A DNA stretch of 64,000 nucleotides from NCBI GenBank assembly GCA_012522185.1, contig JAAYKY010000009.1, positions 1-64,000 of the forward strand, written 5' to 3'. This DNA comes from Flavobacteriaceae bacterium. GTDB lineage: Bacteria > Bacteroidota > Bacteroidia > Flavobacteriales > Weeksellaceae. The notes below the pieces were generated by a model. That model was not told the DNA's origin. It saw nothing but the letters and a program-made list of their open reading frames with translations, and searched no databases. Shown here piece after piece: positions 10,037-18,216 of the stretch; the first letter of the stretch is position 1, and every line of letters begins with the position of its first letter. The position numbers and the translations under genes are program-made.

Positions 10037-10944
10037 ATTATCATCTTTTTATTTTTGAAATTTAGTTTTTGATTCATGCCTTGATTTCCCTGAATTCCGC
10101 CGGTGTGAACTGCGAGAACTTTACTTCCTTTGGGAAAATAACCCAAATTAATCATCTGAAAAATCCCAAACATCATTTTTCCCGTATATACAGCGTCCAA
10201 AGTTACATCAAATTGCTGCTTAAATGCGTTAATGAATTCTAATAATTCAGGCTTCACTTTGGCATATCCCCCAAAATGATATTCCGAAATCAATTCAAAA
10301 TCTGAGCCTTGAGCCATTTGATTTATTTCATTGTGAAGAAATTCGCTGTCTTTCAAAGCCGGAAATCCCAAAGTAATCTGATGATTTTCAGCGGAATTAA
10401 TTAATCCGGCTAGGGTTCCTCCCGTGCCGACGGCCGAACAGATATAATCAAAATCCTTTGTCTTTTCGTGTAATATTTCTTTCGTTCCCTTGATGGCAAG
10501 TGCATTGGTTCCGCCTTCGGGTAATAGATAAACATTCCCGAATTCGGATTTCAATTCCTCCAAAAACGCCGGATCGGATTTGTTTCGGTAGGCTGAACGT
10601 GTAACAAATTTGAATTTCATTCCACAACTTTGCGCAAAACTCAAGGTGGGATTTTCATTGATTTTATCGATTAATTCTTCTCCCCGAATGACGCCAATCG
10701 TCGGGATTTTAAAGATCTTTCCCACTGCGGCTGTCGCCGAAATATGATTGGAATAAGCACCGCCAAAAGTTAAAATGGAATCATATTTACCTTTGAAGTA
10801 AGCTTCGAGATTGTATTTTAGCTTTCGAAATTTATTGCCAGAAATTTCAGGATGAATCAAATCTTCACGTAATAGAAACAATTCCACTTCATTGTTTTTT
10901 TGAATGAACTGAATTTCGGATTTTATTTCAGGAAAATTTATCAT
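10033..10944 (-). CDS. PLP-dependent ACC deaminase / D-cysteine desulfhydrase family protein
   Basis: 303 residues of the tryptophan-synthase-beta PLP fold. The lysine in EISGNKFRKLKYNL is the expected Schiff-base residue, TFGGAYSNHISATAAVGK is the substrate-carboxylate loop, and the phosphate-binding CSAVGTGGTLAGLI is present. Family members open the ACC ring or desulfhydrate D-cysteine; in bacteria without plant association the D-cysteine role is more probable, but the sequence does not decide. It is the first gene of the deaminase-glucosaminidase-hemL operon. Confidence 0.9.
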   Translation of the reverse strand: MINFPEIKSEIQFIQKNNEVELFLLREDLIHPEISGNKFRKLKYNLEAYFKGKYDSILTFGGAYSNHISATAAVGKIFKIPTIGVIRGEELIDKINENPTLSFAQSCGMKFKFVTRSAYRNKSDPAFLEELKSEFGNVYLLPEGGTNALAIKGTKEILHEKTKDFDYICSAVGTGGTLAGLINSAENHQITLGFPALKDSEFLHNEINQMAQGSDFELISEYHFGGYAKVKPELLEFINAFKQQFDVTLDAVYTGKMMFGIFQMINLGYFPKGSKVLAVHTGGIQGNQGMNQKLNFKNKKMII

Positions 10945-11142
10945 GGAATCAGGATATGAGACTTAATTTCTTTCCGTTGGCTAATTTATTAATAATTCCA
11001 GAGCTTTCCTTCTTCCAAAAAAAAATGAACTGAGCTGAAAACTGATTTTTTATTCTAAATTTCAAGGTTTTAAATTTCAAAAAGCGCATTGGACTTTGAT
11101 GTTTGGAAAAACCTTGATTACATTTGACAAAAATTTCTGAGT

Positions 11143-11772
11143 TTGTATTTAGAAGAATTAAAAGAAAAGCTGGAAAATTACGAATTTGAACTGCCTGGAA
11201 CGGAAGCGCAACTTCGTTTGTCGCCACCTTATCGGGACCAAATTGATTTGGAAGAAATAAAGAAAACAAATCCGAGAATCGCGGCTGTGATGATTCTTTT
11301 GTATGAAAATGAGGATGGAGAAATCGAATTTCCTGTGACGCTTCGACATACCTATCAGGGAGTTCACTCCAATCAATTTTCATTGCCAGGAGGCGCTTTT
11401 GAACCGGAAGACATCAATTTGTCTTACACGGCTTTGCGCGAAACGGTTGAAGAATTAGGAGTAGAAGAGGAGAATATAGAAGTCGTTCGTCAACTCACCG
11501 AATTATTCATCCCGCCGAGTAATTTTCTGGTCTATCCTTACGTTGCTGTTCATCATGGTTCGCCGGAGTTTTATCCTGACGATCACGAGGTAGCGGACAT
11601 TGTACCGATTAATTTGGAAGCCTTCATGGCGGCTACTCCCGTCACTTTTGAACGTAAATTTTCGGATTATCTGGTCGATATTCCCGGTTATGAATTGGGG
11701 GAGGACTCTTATATCTGGGGAGCAACGGCTATGATTCTAAGCGAATTCGGTGCATTGGTGGAAAAACTTTAA
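11143..11772 (+). CDS. Nudix hydrolase, CoA pyrophosphatase-like
   Basis: 209 residues. The segment VTLRHTYQGVHSNQFSLPGG followed by AFEPEDINLSYTALRETVEELG combines the NudL/PCD1 signature (vhsgQ.sfPGG) with a Nudix box whose REtvEElG core binds metal. Relatives hydrolyse CoA and CoA derivatives to 3',5'-ADP and phosphopantetheine. The first in-frame start after the upstream stop is TTG at 11143; there is no ATG before the catalytic region, so TTG is used or the gene starts at an even weaker codon. The next gene follows after 28 bp. Confidence 0.88.
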   Translation: MYLEELKEKLENYEFELPGTEAQLRLSPPYRDQIDLEEIKKTNPRIAAVMILLYENEDGEIEFPVTLRHTYQGVHSNQFSLPGGAFEPEDINLSYTALRETVEELGVEEENIEVVRQLTELFIPPSNFLVYPYVAVHHGSPEFYPDDHEVADIVPINLEAFMAATPVTFERKFSDYLVDIPGYELGEDSYIWGATAMILSEFGALVEKL

Positions 11773-11800
11773 ATTTGCAATTCTAAATGAGGTAATTCTA

Positions 11801-12616
11801 ATGGCGAAACAAAAAGCAGTTAAGAAAAATGTGTACAGAGATGCTTTCGGCCACTTGTATTTTCTGAAAAGATCTTTGATTTTTCTTTTTGGAGCTTTTA
11901 CTTACAATCGATACAATGGATACAACAAACTAAAAGTATCCGGTACGCAGCATCTGGTGGATTTACCCAATACCAATGTGCTATTCGTCTCCAATCACCA
12001 AACTTATTTCGCAGATGTATTTGCGCTTTATCATGTTTTCTGCAGTGTGAAAAATGGCTTCATTGATACCATCAAAAATCCTGTTTATCTCTTAAATCCC
12101 AAAACCGATTTTTATTATATCGCAGCAGAAGAAACCATGAAAAATAATTTTCTCACCAAACTCTTTGCTTATACAGGTGCAATCATGGTCAAGAGAACAT
12201 GGCGTGAAGCTGGAAAAAATGTGAATCGTAAAGTTGATATTTCAGAAATTACAAATATTGAGAAAGCACTGGAGAATGGCTGGGTAGTTACCTTCCCACA
12301 AGGTACGACTACGGCATTTGCGCCGGGAAGAAGAGGAACCGCTTTGCTTGTGAAAAAAACTCAACCCATTGTAGTTCCGGTTGTCATCGACGGTTTCAGA
12401 AGAGCCTTCGATAAAAAAGGATTGAAGCTCAAAAAAAGAGGAGTAAAAGCTACGATGCGATTCAAAGAGCCGTTGCTATTTGACTTTGAAAATGAAGATT
12501 ATGACTCCATTATGAAAAAAATTATGGACGCCATTGAGCAATCTCCAGAATTTTTGAAAGTGAAACCCATAGAGGAAATCATCGAAGACAGAGAACCAAG
12601 AGATTTCTTTAGTTAA
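11801..12616 (+). CDS. 1-acyl-sn-glycerol-3-phosphate acyltransferase-like protein
   Basis: 271 residues. The acyltransferase motif NHx4D appears as VSNHQTYFADVFALY, and the later block FPQGTTTAFAPGRRGTALL corresponds to motif III (FPeGtr.s). Such enzymes acylate lysophosphatidate at the membrane in phospholipid synthesis. An upstream in-frame ATG at 11750 would overlap the Nudix gene by 23 bp and add a non-conserved tail, so ATG 11801, preceded by a GAGG-like stretch, was chosen. It sits 39 bp ahead of the muropeptide ligase gene. Confidence 0.88.
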   Translation: MAKQKAVKKNVYRDAFGHLYFLKRSLIFLFGAFTYNRYNGYNKLKVSGTQHLVDLPNTNVLFVSNHQTYFADVFALYHVFCSVKNGFIDTIKNPVYLLNPKTDFYYIAAEETMKNNFLTKLFAYTGAIMVKRTWREAGKNVNRKVDISEITNIEKALENGWVVTFPQGTTTAFAPGRRGTALLVKKTQPIVVPVVIDGFRRAFDKKGLKLKKRGVKATMRFKEPLLFDFENEDYDSIMKKIMDAIEQSPEFLKVKPIEEIIEDREPRDFFS

Positions 12617-12655
12617 TCAATGCTCGGAGTTTATTCACTTCGAAAAACAAAAAAA

Positions 12656-14008
12656 ATGCAAAAAGTACATTTTATTGCCATAGGAGGAAGTGCCATGCAC
12701 AACCTTGCCATCGCACTCCATGAAAAAGGTTATCAGGTCACCGGATCCGATGATGCGATTTTTGAACCTTCGGCTACAAGGCTAAAACAAAGAGGACTTC
12801 TGCCGGAAGAAACTGGATGGTTCCCAGAGAAAATTACATCCGATTTGGATGCAGTTATTTTGGGAATGCATGCCCATGCCGATAATCCGGAAATGTTGAA
12901 AGCCAAAGAACTCGGGCTCAAAATCTATTCATATCCAGAATATTTGTACGAACAATCCAAAACCAAAACCCGCGTCGTAATTGCTGGTTCCCATGGGAAA
13001 ACCTCCATCACATCTATGATTCTCCATGTTTTACATTTCCACGGAAAAGACGTGGATTACATGGTGGGAGCACAATTGGATGGCTTTGATGTCATGGTTC
13101 GACTAACGGAAGAAAACGATTTCATGGTGATGGAAGGTGACGAATATCTTTCTTCAACGCTCGATAGAAGACCTAAAATTTTATTGTATCAACCCAATAT
13201 CGCATTGATTAGTGGCATCGCTTGGGATCATGTCAATGTGTTCCCGACTTTTGAAAACTACCTACATCAGTTTGAATTATTCATCGACTCCATTACAGCC
13301 GGAGGCGCTTTGATTTATAACTCAGAAGATGAAAACCTGGTGGAAATCGTTGATAAAAACGAAAAATCACTTAAAAAATTCGCTTATACCACGCCGGAAT
13401 TCCATATTTCAGATGGAGTGAGTTATCTGGAAACCGAAGACGGCCCGATTCCTTTGGAAATCTTTGGACGTCATAATCTGAACAATCTCGAAGGTGCACG
13501 GCTGATTTGCAATCAATTGGGAATTATGGATGAAGATTTCTACGAAGCGATTCAATCCTTTAAAGGAGCTTCCAAACGACTTGAACTTATCAAACGGACG
13601 CCCGAATTCGTTGCTTACAAAGATTTTGCGCATGCACCAAGCAAAGTAATTTCAACCACAAATGCAGTCAAGGAACAGTTCCCAAACAAAAGTTTAACGG
13701 CTTGCCTCGAACTTCATACTTATAGCAGCTTGAATCAGGAATTCTTGTCCGAATACAAAGGCGCACTGGAAAAAGCCGACGAGAAAATCGTCTATTACAA
13801 TCCCGAAGCATTGAAAATCAAACGGATGAAGCCTATTTCTCCTGAGGATATTCGCAAAGCATTTGGTGAAGAAGCCATTCAAGTCTTTACCTCCTCAGAC
13901 GCATTAAAGTCTTATTTGGTCAATCTGCCTAAATCGAACAAAGTATTTTTGATGATGAGTTCGGCGAATTTCGGCGGAATTGATTTGAATGAAATTTTTG
14001 CATCATAA
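12656..14008 (+). CDS. mpl: Mur ligase family protein, Mpl-like muropeptide ligase
   Basis: 450 residues with the three Mur-ligase domains: N-terminal Rossmann UDP-binding (HFIAIGGSAMHNLAIALHEKGYQVTGSDD), central ATPase with P-loop AGSHGKTSITSMI, and C-terminal ligase domain (KDFAHAPSKV ... LELHTYSSLNQEFL). The pattern fits Mpl, which joins recycled L-Ala-D-Glu-Dap peptide to UDP-MurNAc, better than MurC because of the HAPSK and HTYSSL motifs. ATG 12656 was preferred over 12620 because the Rossmann strand starts right after it. It is followed by the GH3 glucosaminidase gene, another recycling-type enzyme. Confidence 0.9.
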   Translation: MQKVHFIAIGGSAMHNLAIALHEKGYQVTGSDDAIFEPSATRLKQRGLLPEETGWFPEKITSDLDAVILGMHAHADNPEMLKAKELGLKIYSYPEYLYEQSKTKTRVVIAGSHGKTSITSMILHVLHFHGKDVDYMVGAQLDGFDVMVRLTEENDFMVMEGDEYLSSTLDRRPKILLYQPNIALISGIAWDHVNVFPTFENYLHQFELFIDSITAGGALIYNSEDENLVEIVDKNEKSLKKFAYTTPEFHISDGVSYLETEDGPIPLEIFGRHNLNNLEGARLICNQLGIMDEDFYEAIQSFKGASKRLELIKRTPEFVAYKDFAHAPSKVISTTNAVKEQFPNKSLTACLELHTYSSLNQEFLSEYKGALEKADEKIVYYNPEALKIKRMKPISPEDIRKAFGEEAIQVFTSSDALKSYLVNLPKSNKVFLMMSSANFGGIDLNEIFAS

Positions 14009-14113
14009 GTGGAAGCGATTTTCGTTCTTATTGAAGTGAATCCTTTATTTTCTTAAATAATTTCACGTTTTTTGGAAAGAAATTTGATTTCGTTCGAACT
14101 AAATTTAAATTTA

Positions 14114-16978
14114 ATGAAGAAGTTTTTTTGCCTTTTTTCGGTATTGATTTTTACTCAAATTCTGAATGCACAACAGGATTCTCCCTTTTATGTGGATTCG
14201 CTCCAAGTCAAATGGGTGGAGGAGAAATATAACTCTATGACATTGGAAGAAAAAGTCGGACAATTATTTGTCGTAGCGGCTTATTCCAACCGAGATGCAG
14301 CACACGAAGCCGAAATTGAAAATTTGGTAAAAACCGAAGCCATCGGCGGACTGATTTTTATGCAAGATTTAGCGGTTAAACAAGCCGAATTGACCAATCG
14401 CTATAACAAAGTGGCAAAAATACCTTTGTTGATAGGAATGGATGCAGAATGGGGATTGGCTATGCGCTTAAAAGAAGTAAAACGTTTTCCTTGGGCAATG
14501 GCCGTAGGTGCTGTGGAGGACAATTATTTAGTGAAACAAATGGGAAATGCCATCGGTGAACAAGCCAATACAATGGGAGTGCATTTTAATTTTGCGCCGG
14601 TCGTGGACGTGAATACCAATCCCAAAAATCCGATCATCGGCAATCGTTCCTTTGGTTCCGATGTGGAAAATGTCGCCCAAAAAGGCATCCATTATATGTT
14701 GGGAATGAAAGAAAAAGGTGTTTTGGCATCGGCCAAACATTTTCCCGGACATGGCGACACAAGTCAAGATTCACACAAAACCCTTCCGCTGGTCAATCAG
14801 GATTTATCCCGATTGAAATCGGTGGAATTGGCACCTTTTCAGAAATTAATCGACGCCGGCGTTCCGGCGATTATGGTGGCGCATCTCAATGTTCCGGCGT
14901 TGGACAATAGCGGATTGCCTTCCACTTTATCCAAAAAAATAATTACCGATTTATTGAAAAATGAAATGAATTTCAAAGGTCTGATTGTGACCGATGCTTT
15001 GAATATGGACGGCGTCGCTAAGGCTTATCCGCCGGGTGAAGTTGATGCGAGAGCTTTTGAGGCCGGGAACGATATTTTGTTGTTTTCACAAGCCGTAAAA
15101 ACCGGAAAACAGAAAATCATAGCGAAAATTAATTCGGGTGAAATTTCAGAAGAAAGATTGGCCGAAAGTGTCAAGAAAATTTTAATGGCGAAATATTTCG
15201 TAGGATTGCATAACAGCAAACCGATTGATACAAAAGATTTGGTTTTAAGACTCAATCCGCCTGCTCATCAGGCTCTGACTTCAAAGCTTTATGAAAACGC
15301 AGCTACTTTGATCAAAAACGAATCGGATTTACTTCCGATTAAAAATTTAGCCGAAACCAAAATCGCTTTTGTGCCTTTGGAAGAAGCTGAATTTGAAACC
15401 TTTCATCAGAATTTGAATTTTCACGTTCAAACAGATTTAGTCCGAATAAAATCGGTTGCGGAAGTTTCGAAATTAAAAGACTACGATTATGTCATCATAG
15501 GATTCCATAAATCCAACGAAACCGCTTATAAAAGTTATAAAATTTCGGCCAATTCCAATGCGATTTTGAAAGCAGCAAGTGCACAAAACAATACGATTGC
15601 GGTGCTTTTCGGAAGTCCTTATGGATTGATGGATTTGGATTTGACTTCCACAAAAGCGGCCTTGGTAATGTACCAGAATTTGGATATGACCCAAAATGCT
15701 GCCGCGGGAATCATTTTTGGTGCAATCGGTGCGAAAGGAAAATTGCCGGTCGATGTCAATGCCGAATGGAAATACGGAAAATCACTAAAAACCGAGTCTT
15801 TACAACGTTTGGGTTTTGCAATTCCCGAGGCTGTGGGCTTGAAACCGGAAATCATTCAACAAATTGACCAATTGGCACAGAAAGCCATTGACGAAGGAAC
15901 CACACCGGGTCTTCAAATCGTCGCAGCCAAAAACGGAAAAGTGATTTACGATAAATCTTTTGGTTACCAAACCATTGAACGAAAAAAAAAAGTAAGCCCT
16001 AAAGATGTTTACGATGTGGCTTCCGTTACCAAAGTAACGGCTACTTTACCCTTGCTGATGCAGGAAGTCAGTAATGGCGAGCTCAACCTGGACCAGAATC
16101 TGGCGAGTATTCTACCCGAATCTGCCCGAACCGACAAAGGAAATCTGAAACTTAGGGAAATTCTGGCGCATCAGTCCGGACTGCCGCCTTGGATTGGGTT
16201 TTACAAAGAGTCGGTAAATGTGCAAAACGCAAGATTGTATTTGGATTATTATTCGAGAAAGCAAGATGAGGAACATCCGATCAAAGTGACCGATAATATT
16301 TACATAATTGGTTCGATTCGCGATACGATTATGACCGATATTATGTATGCGCCATTGGGTTCTAAAAAGTACGAATACAGCGATTTGGGTTATTATTTGT
16401 TTCAGGAATATTTGGAAAAAAAGTATCAAAAACCTTTGAATTTATTGGTGGATGAAAAGATTTATCAGCCGATGCAATTGAGTTCCACCACTTATTTACC
16501 ACGAGAAAAATTTGATTTGGAATTCATTGTTCCGAGTGCAAGAGACCGGATTTACCGAAATCAATTGTTGCACGGATTTGTGCAGGACGAAGGTGCAGCG
16601 ATGATGGGAGGTGTTGCCGGACACGCCGGCTTGTTTTCCAATGCGCAGGATATGGCCAAAATGATGCAGATGTATCTCAACGGTGGAAGTTATGGCGGTG
16701 TGAATTTTTTCAGTCCTCAGGCTCTACAGGAGTTTACGAAAGACCAGTATTCGGGCAATCGGAGAGGAGCAGGTTTTGATAAACTTTCGGACCGAACCAA
16801 TAATAGTTATGGGCATTTTGGCTATACAGGAACGATGGTTTGGAACGATCCCGATCATCAGTTGGTTTTGGTTTTCCTGTCCAATCGGGTAAATGTGAGT
16901 ACCGAAAGCAATGATTTATCCCGAAAGAAAGTCCGCGAAAATATACGGCAGGCGCTGTATGATGCGGTGGTGAGGTGA
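14114..16978 (+). CDS. GH3 beta-N-acetylglucosaminidase fused to beta-lactamase-like serine hydrolase
   Basis: 954 residues. A signal peptide (about 1-20) is followed by a glycoside hydrolase family 3 domain: KHFPGHGDTSQDSHKTLPLV carries the His/Asp general-acid dyad of NagZ-type enzymes and VTDALNMDGVAKAY the nucleophile Asp. A C-terminal class C/PBP-like serine hydrolase domain begins near residue 580, with the SxxK motif in DVASVTKVTATLPLL and a late HFGYTGT motif. The fusion is a known Bacteroidota arrangement and should act on peptidoglycan fragments in the periplasm. ATG 14114 (MKKFFCLFSVL) is the signal-peptide start. The last 114 bp recur at 17759-17872. Confidence 0.93.
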   Translation: MKKFFCLFSVLIFTQILNAQQDSPFYVDSLQVKWVEEKYNSMTLEEKVGQLFVVAAYSNRDAAHEAEIENLVKTEAIGGLIFMQDLAVKQAELTNRYNKVAKIPLLIGMDAEWGLAMRLKEVKRFPWAMAVGAVEDNYLVKQMGNAIGEQANTMGVHFNFAPVVDVNTNPKNPIIGNRSFGSDVENVAQKGIHYMLGMKEKGVLASAKHFPGHGDTSQDSHKTLPLVNQDLSRLKSVELAPFQKLIDAGVPAIMVAHLNVPALDNSGLPSTLSKKIITDLLKNEMNFKGLIVTDALNMDGVAKAYPPGEVDARAFEAGNDILLFSQAVKTGKQKIIAKINSGEISEERLAESVKKILMAKYFVGLHNSKPIDTKDLVLRLNPPAHQALTSKLYENAATLIKNESDLLPIKNLAETKIAFVPLEEAEFETFHQNLNFHVQTDLVRIKSVAEVSKLKDYDYVIIGFHKSNETAYKSYKISANSNAILKAASAQNNTIAVLFGSPYGLMDLDLTSTKAALVMYQNLDMTQNAAAGIIFGAIGAKGKLPVDVNAEWKYGKSLKTESLQRLGFAIPEAVGLKPEIIQQIDQLAQKAIDEGTTPGLQIVAAKNGKVIYDKSFGYQTIERKKKVSPKDVYDVASVTKVTATLPLLMQEVSNGELNLDQNLASILPESARTDKGNLKLREILAHQSGLPPWIGFYKESVNVQNARLYLDYYSRKQDEEHPIKVTDNIYIIGSIRDTIMTDIMYAPLGSKKYEYSDLGYYLFQEYLEKKYQKPLNLLVDEKIYQPMQLSSTTYLPREKFDLEFIVPSARDRIYRNQLLHGFVQDEGAAMMGGVAGHAGLFSNAQDMAKMMQMYLNGGSYGGVNFFSPQALQEFTKDQYSGNRRGAGFDKLSDRTNNSYGHFGYTGTMVWNDPDHQLVLVFLSNRVNVSTESNDLSRKKVRENIRQALYDAVVR
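16865..16978 (+). repeat. direct repeat copy A (3' end of GH3 gene)
   Basis: These 114 bp, ending at the GH3 stop codon, match 17759-17872 at about 104 of 114 positions. Nearly all differences are synonymous; only the final codon changes (Arg here, Asn in copy B). The repeat brackets the zeta-like kinase and its small partner. Confidence 0.9.
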
Positions 16979-16979
16979 A

Positions 16980-17570
16980 ATGGAAGTTATGGATAAAATT
17001 CTATACATAATTGGAGGTTGTAACGGTGCAGGGAAAACGACGGCATCTTTTACAATTTTACCAGAAATTCTGGATTGTAAAGAATTTGTGAATGCTGATG
17101 AAATTGCAAAAGGTATTTCTCCTTTTCAGCCGGAAAAGGTTTCTTTTGAAGCCGGAAGAATTATGCTGACTCGCATTCAAGAATTATTAAGTGAGGATGA
17201 GAATTTTTCTTTTGAAACAACTTTAGCAACCAAAAGTTATAGAAATACTGTCTTAGAAGCAAAGAAATTAGGCTATAAAGTTGTTCTTCTTTTCTTTTGG
17301 TTACAAACGATTGAATTAGCAAAAGAAAGAGTGAAAATTAGAGTAAAAGAAGGCGGGCATAACATTCCTGAAAATGTTATTGAGAAAAGATTTTTAAAGG
17401 GAATAAACAATTTGTTTCAAATATATCTTCCCATCGTAGATTTGTGTCTTATTTTTGATAATTCGGAAGGTCAACACGAGCTTATCGCTCAAAAAACCTT
17501 ATCAGAAAAGTTAGAGATAATAAATTTCCGTAAATTTGAAAAACTAAAAAGTTATCATGACGACCATTGA
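16980..17570 (+). CDS. zeta-toxin-like P-loop kinase
   Basis: 196 residues. The Walker A loop IIGGCNGAGKTTASF lies at residues 11-25, followed by VNADEIAKGISPF and FSFETTLATKSY, the arrangement of zeta-toxin and COG4185 'predicted ABC-type ATPase' proteins. Zeta toxins phosphorylate UDP-N-acetylglucosamine and so block peptidoglycan synthesis; chromosomal relatives may instead be small-molecule kinases. An in-frame ATG at 16989 is an equally good start. The gene begins 2 bp after the GH3 stop and overlaps the next small ORF by 14 bp. Lower GC than the GH3 gene and the duplicated flank point to insertion. Confidence 0.85.
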   Translation: MEVMDKILYIIGGCNGAGKTTASFTILPEILDCKEFVNADEIAKGISPFQPEKVSFEAGRIMLTRIQELLSEDENFSFETTLATKSYRNTVLEAKKLGYKVVLLFFWLQTIELAKERVKIRVKEGGHNIPENVIEKRFLKGINNLFQIYLPIVDLCLIFDNSEGQHELIAQKTLSEKLEIINFRKFEKLKSYHDDH

Positions 17571-17718
17571 GAAACAAATTGAACAAAAAAATAAAATCCT
17601 GAAAGGTTTGGAAAAAGCCTATGAAAATTTGATTCAGTTTAAAATCAAAAATAACAGCGTTTTAGTTATTCAAAAGGATGATGAAATTATCAAGGTTGAT
17701 CCCAAAACACTGAAATAA
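17557..17718 (+). CDS. small partner protein of the zeta-like kinase (53 residues)
   Basis: ATG 17557 to TAA 17718, starting inside the kinase gene's last codons. The peptide begins MTTIEKQIEQKNKILKGLEK and ends in DDEIIKVDPKTLK: a charged helical N-terminal half (coiled-coil-like, about residues 4-25) and a beta-type C-terminal half. The overlap and the tight bracket by the repeats suggest the pair moves and acts together. It might be an antitoxin or accessory factor, but epsilon antitoxins are larger and usually precede zeta; no family was recognised. Confidence 0.6.
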   Translation: MTTIEKQIEQKNKILKGLEKAYENLIQFKIKNNSVLVIQKDDEIIKVDPKTLK

Positions 17719-17758
17719 TTAATCCCCTTTGTCTTAATTCTCAATCATCCACTGTAAA

Positions 17759-17872
17759 GTTTTGGTTTTCCTCTCCAATCGGGTAAATGTGAGTACCGAA
17801 AGCAATGATTTGTCCCGAAAGAAAGTCCGCGAAAATATCAGACAAGCTTTGTATGATGCGGTGGTGAACTGA
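17759..17872 (+). pseudogene. duplicated 3' end of the GH3-serine hydrolase gene (copy B)
   Basis: This fragment encodes the last 37 residues of the GH3 fusion (VLVFLSNRVNVSTESNDLSR onward) and a stop codon, without any start. Codon differences from copy A (CTC/CTG, TTG/TTA, ATC/ATA, AGA/CGG, CAA/CAG, GCT/GCG, TTG/CTG) are all silent. It is probably the original gene end, displaced when the kinase cassette came in with a second allele's 3' end. Confidence 0.8.
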
Positions 17873-18216
17873 GGTTTTTAGAATTCCCAATCAATTTTAT
17901 CAATCTCTTTCATCAATCTATCCGTTTCGGTAATGCAACGATGATTTTTGATAACGGTTCTCAGCTAGGGATCTTTACCACTGAACTTCCTTCGAAAAAC
18001 TGAACTTTAATTTTTAACACTTTCCTGTCCTACGAAGCACGAAACCCCTGCTTGGGTATAGGTGATGTTATGCCTTCGCCCTTCTTTTTCAGTCGTCTGT
18101 TTGTAGTCATATCGTGTCTGTTTGGGTGCGTTGGCTTGGTGGCTCTTTTGTAAAACTCGGCTTGTGTGTTGGCTTGAGCGGTTTTGCAAATGTGTATGGC
18201 TTTATGCGTTGGCATT
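17873..18216. other. island spacer with gene remnant and GTTGGCTTG motifs
   Basis: No intact gene. On the minus strand a short open stretch ending at 17878 reads HRCITETDRLMKEIDKIDWEF and a stop, the look of a decayed C terminus. GATAACGGTT occurs at 17950-17959 and again at 22457-22466. GTTGGCTTG occurs at 18130 and 18168 and GTTGGCA at 18208; related copies lie beyond the restriction gene at 22394 and 22436. Confidence 0.45.

Noticed and set aside
10949-11383. 144-codon minus-strand ORF upstream of the PLP deaminase
   Set aside because: It runs antisense through the first 80 codons of the Nudix gene and its translation has no recognisable domain.
11750-11800. Longer N terminus for the acyltransferase
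   Set aside because: It would overlap the Nudix gene and adds residues without family similarity; ATG 11801 fits better.
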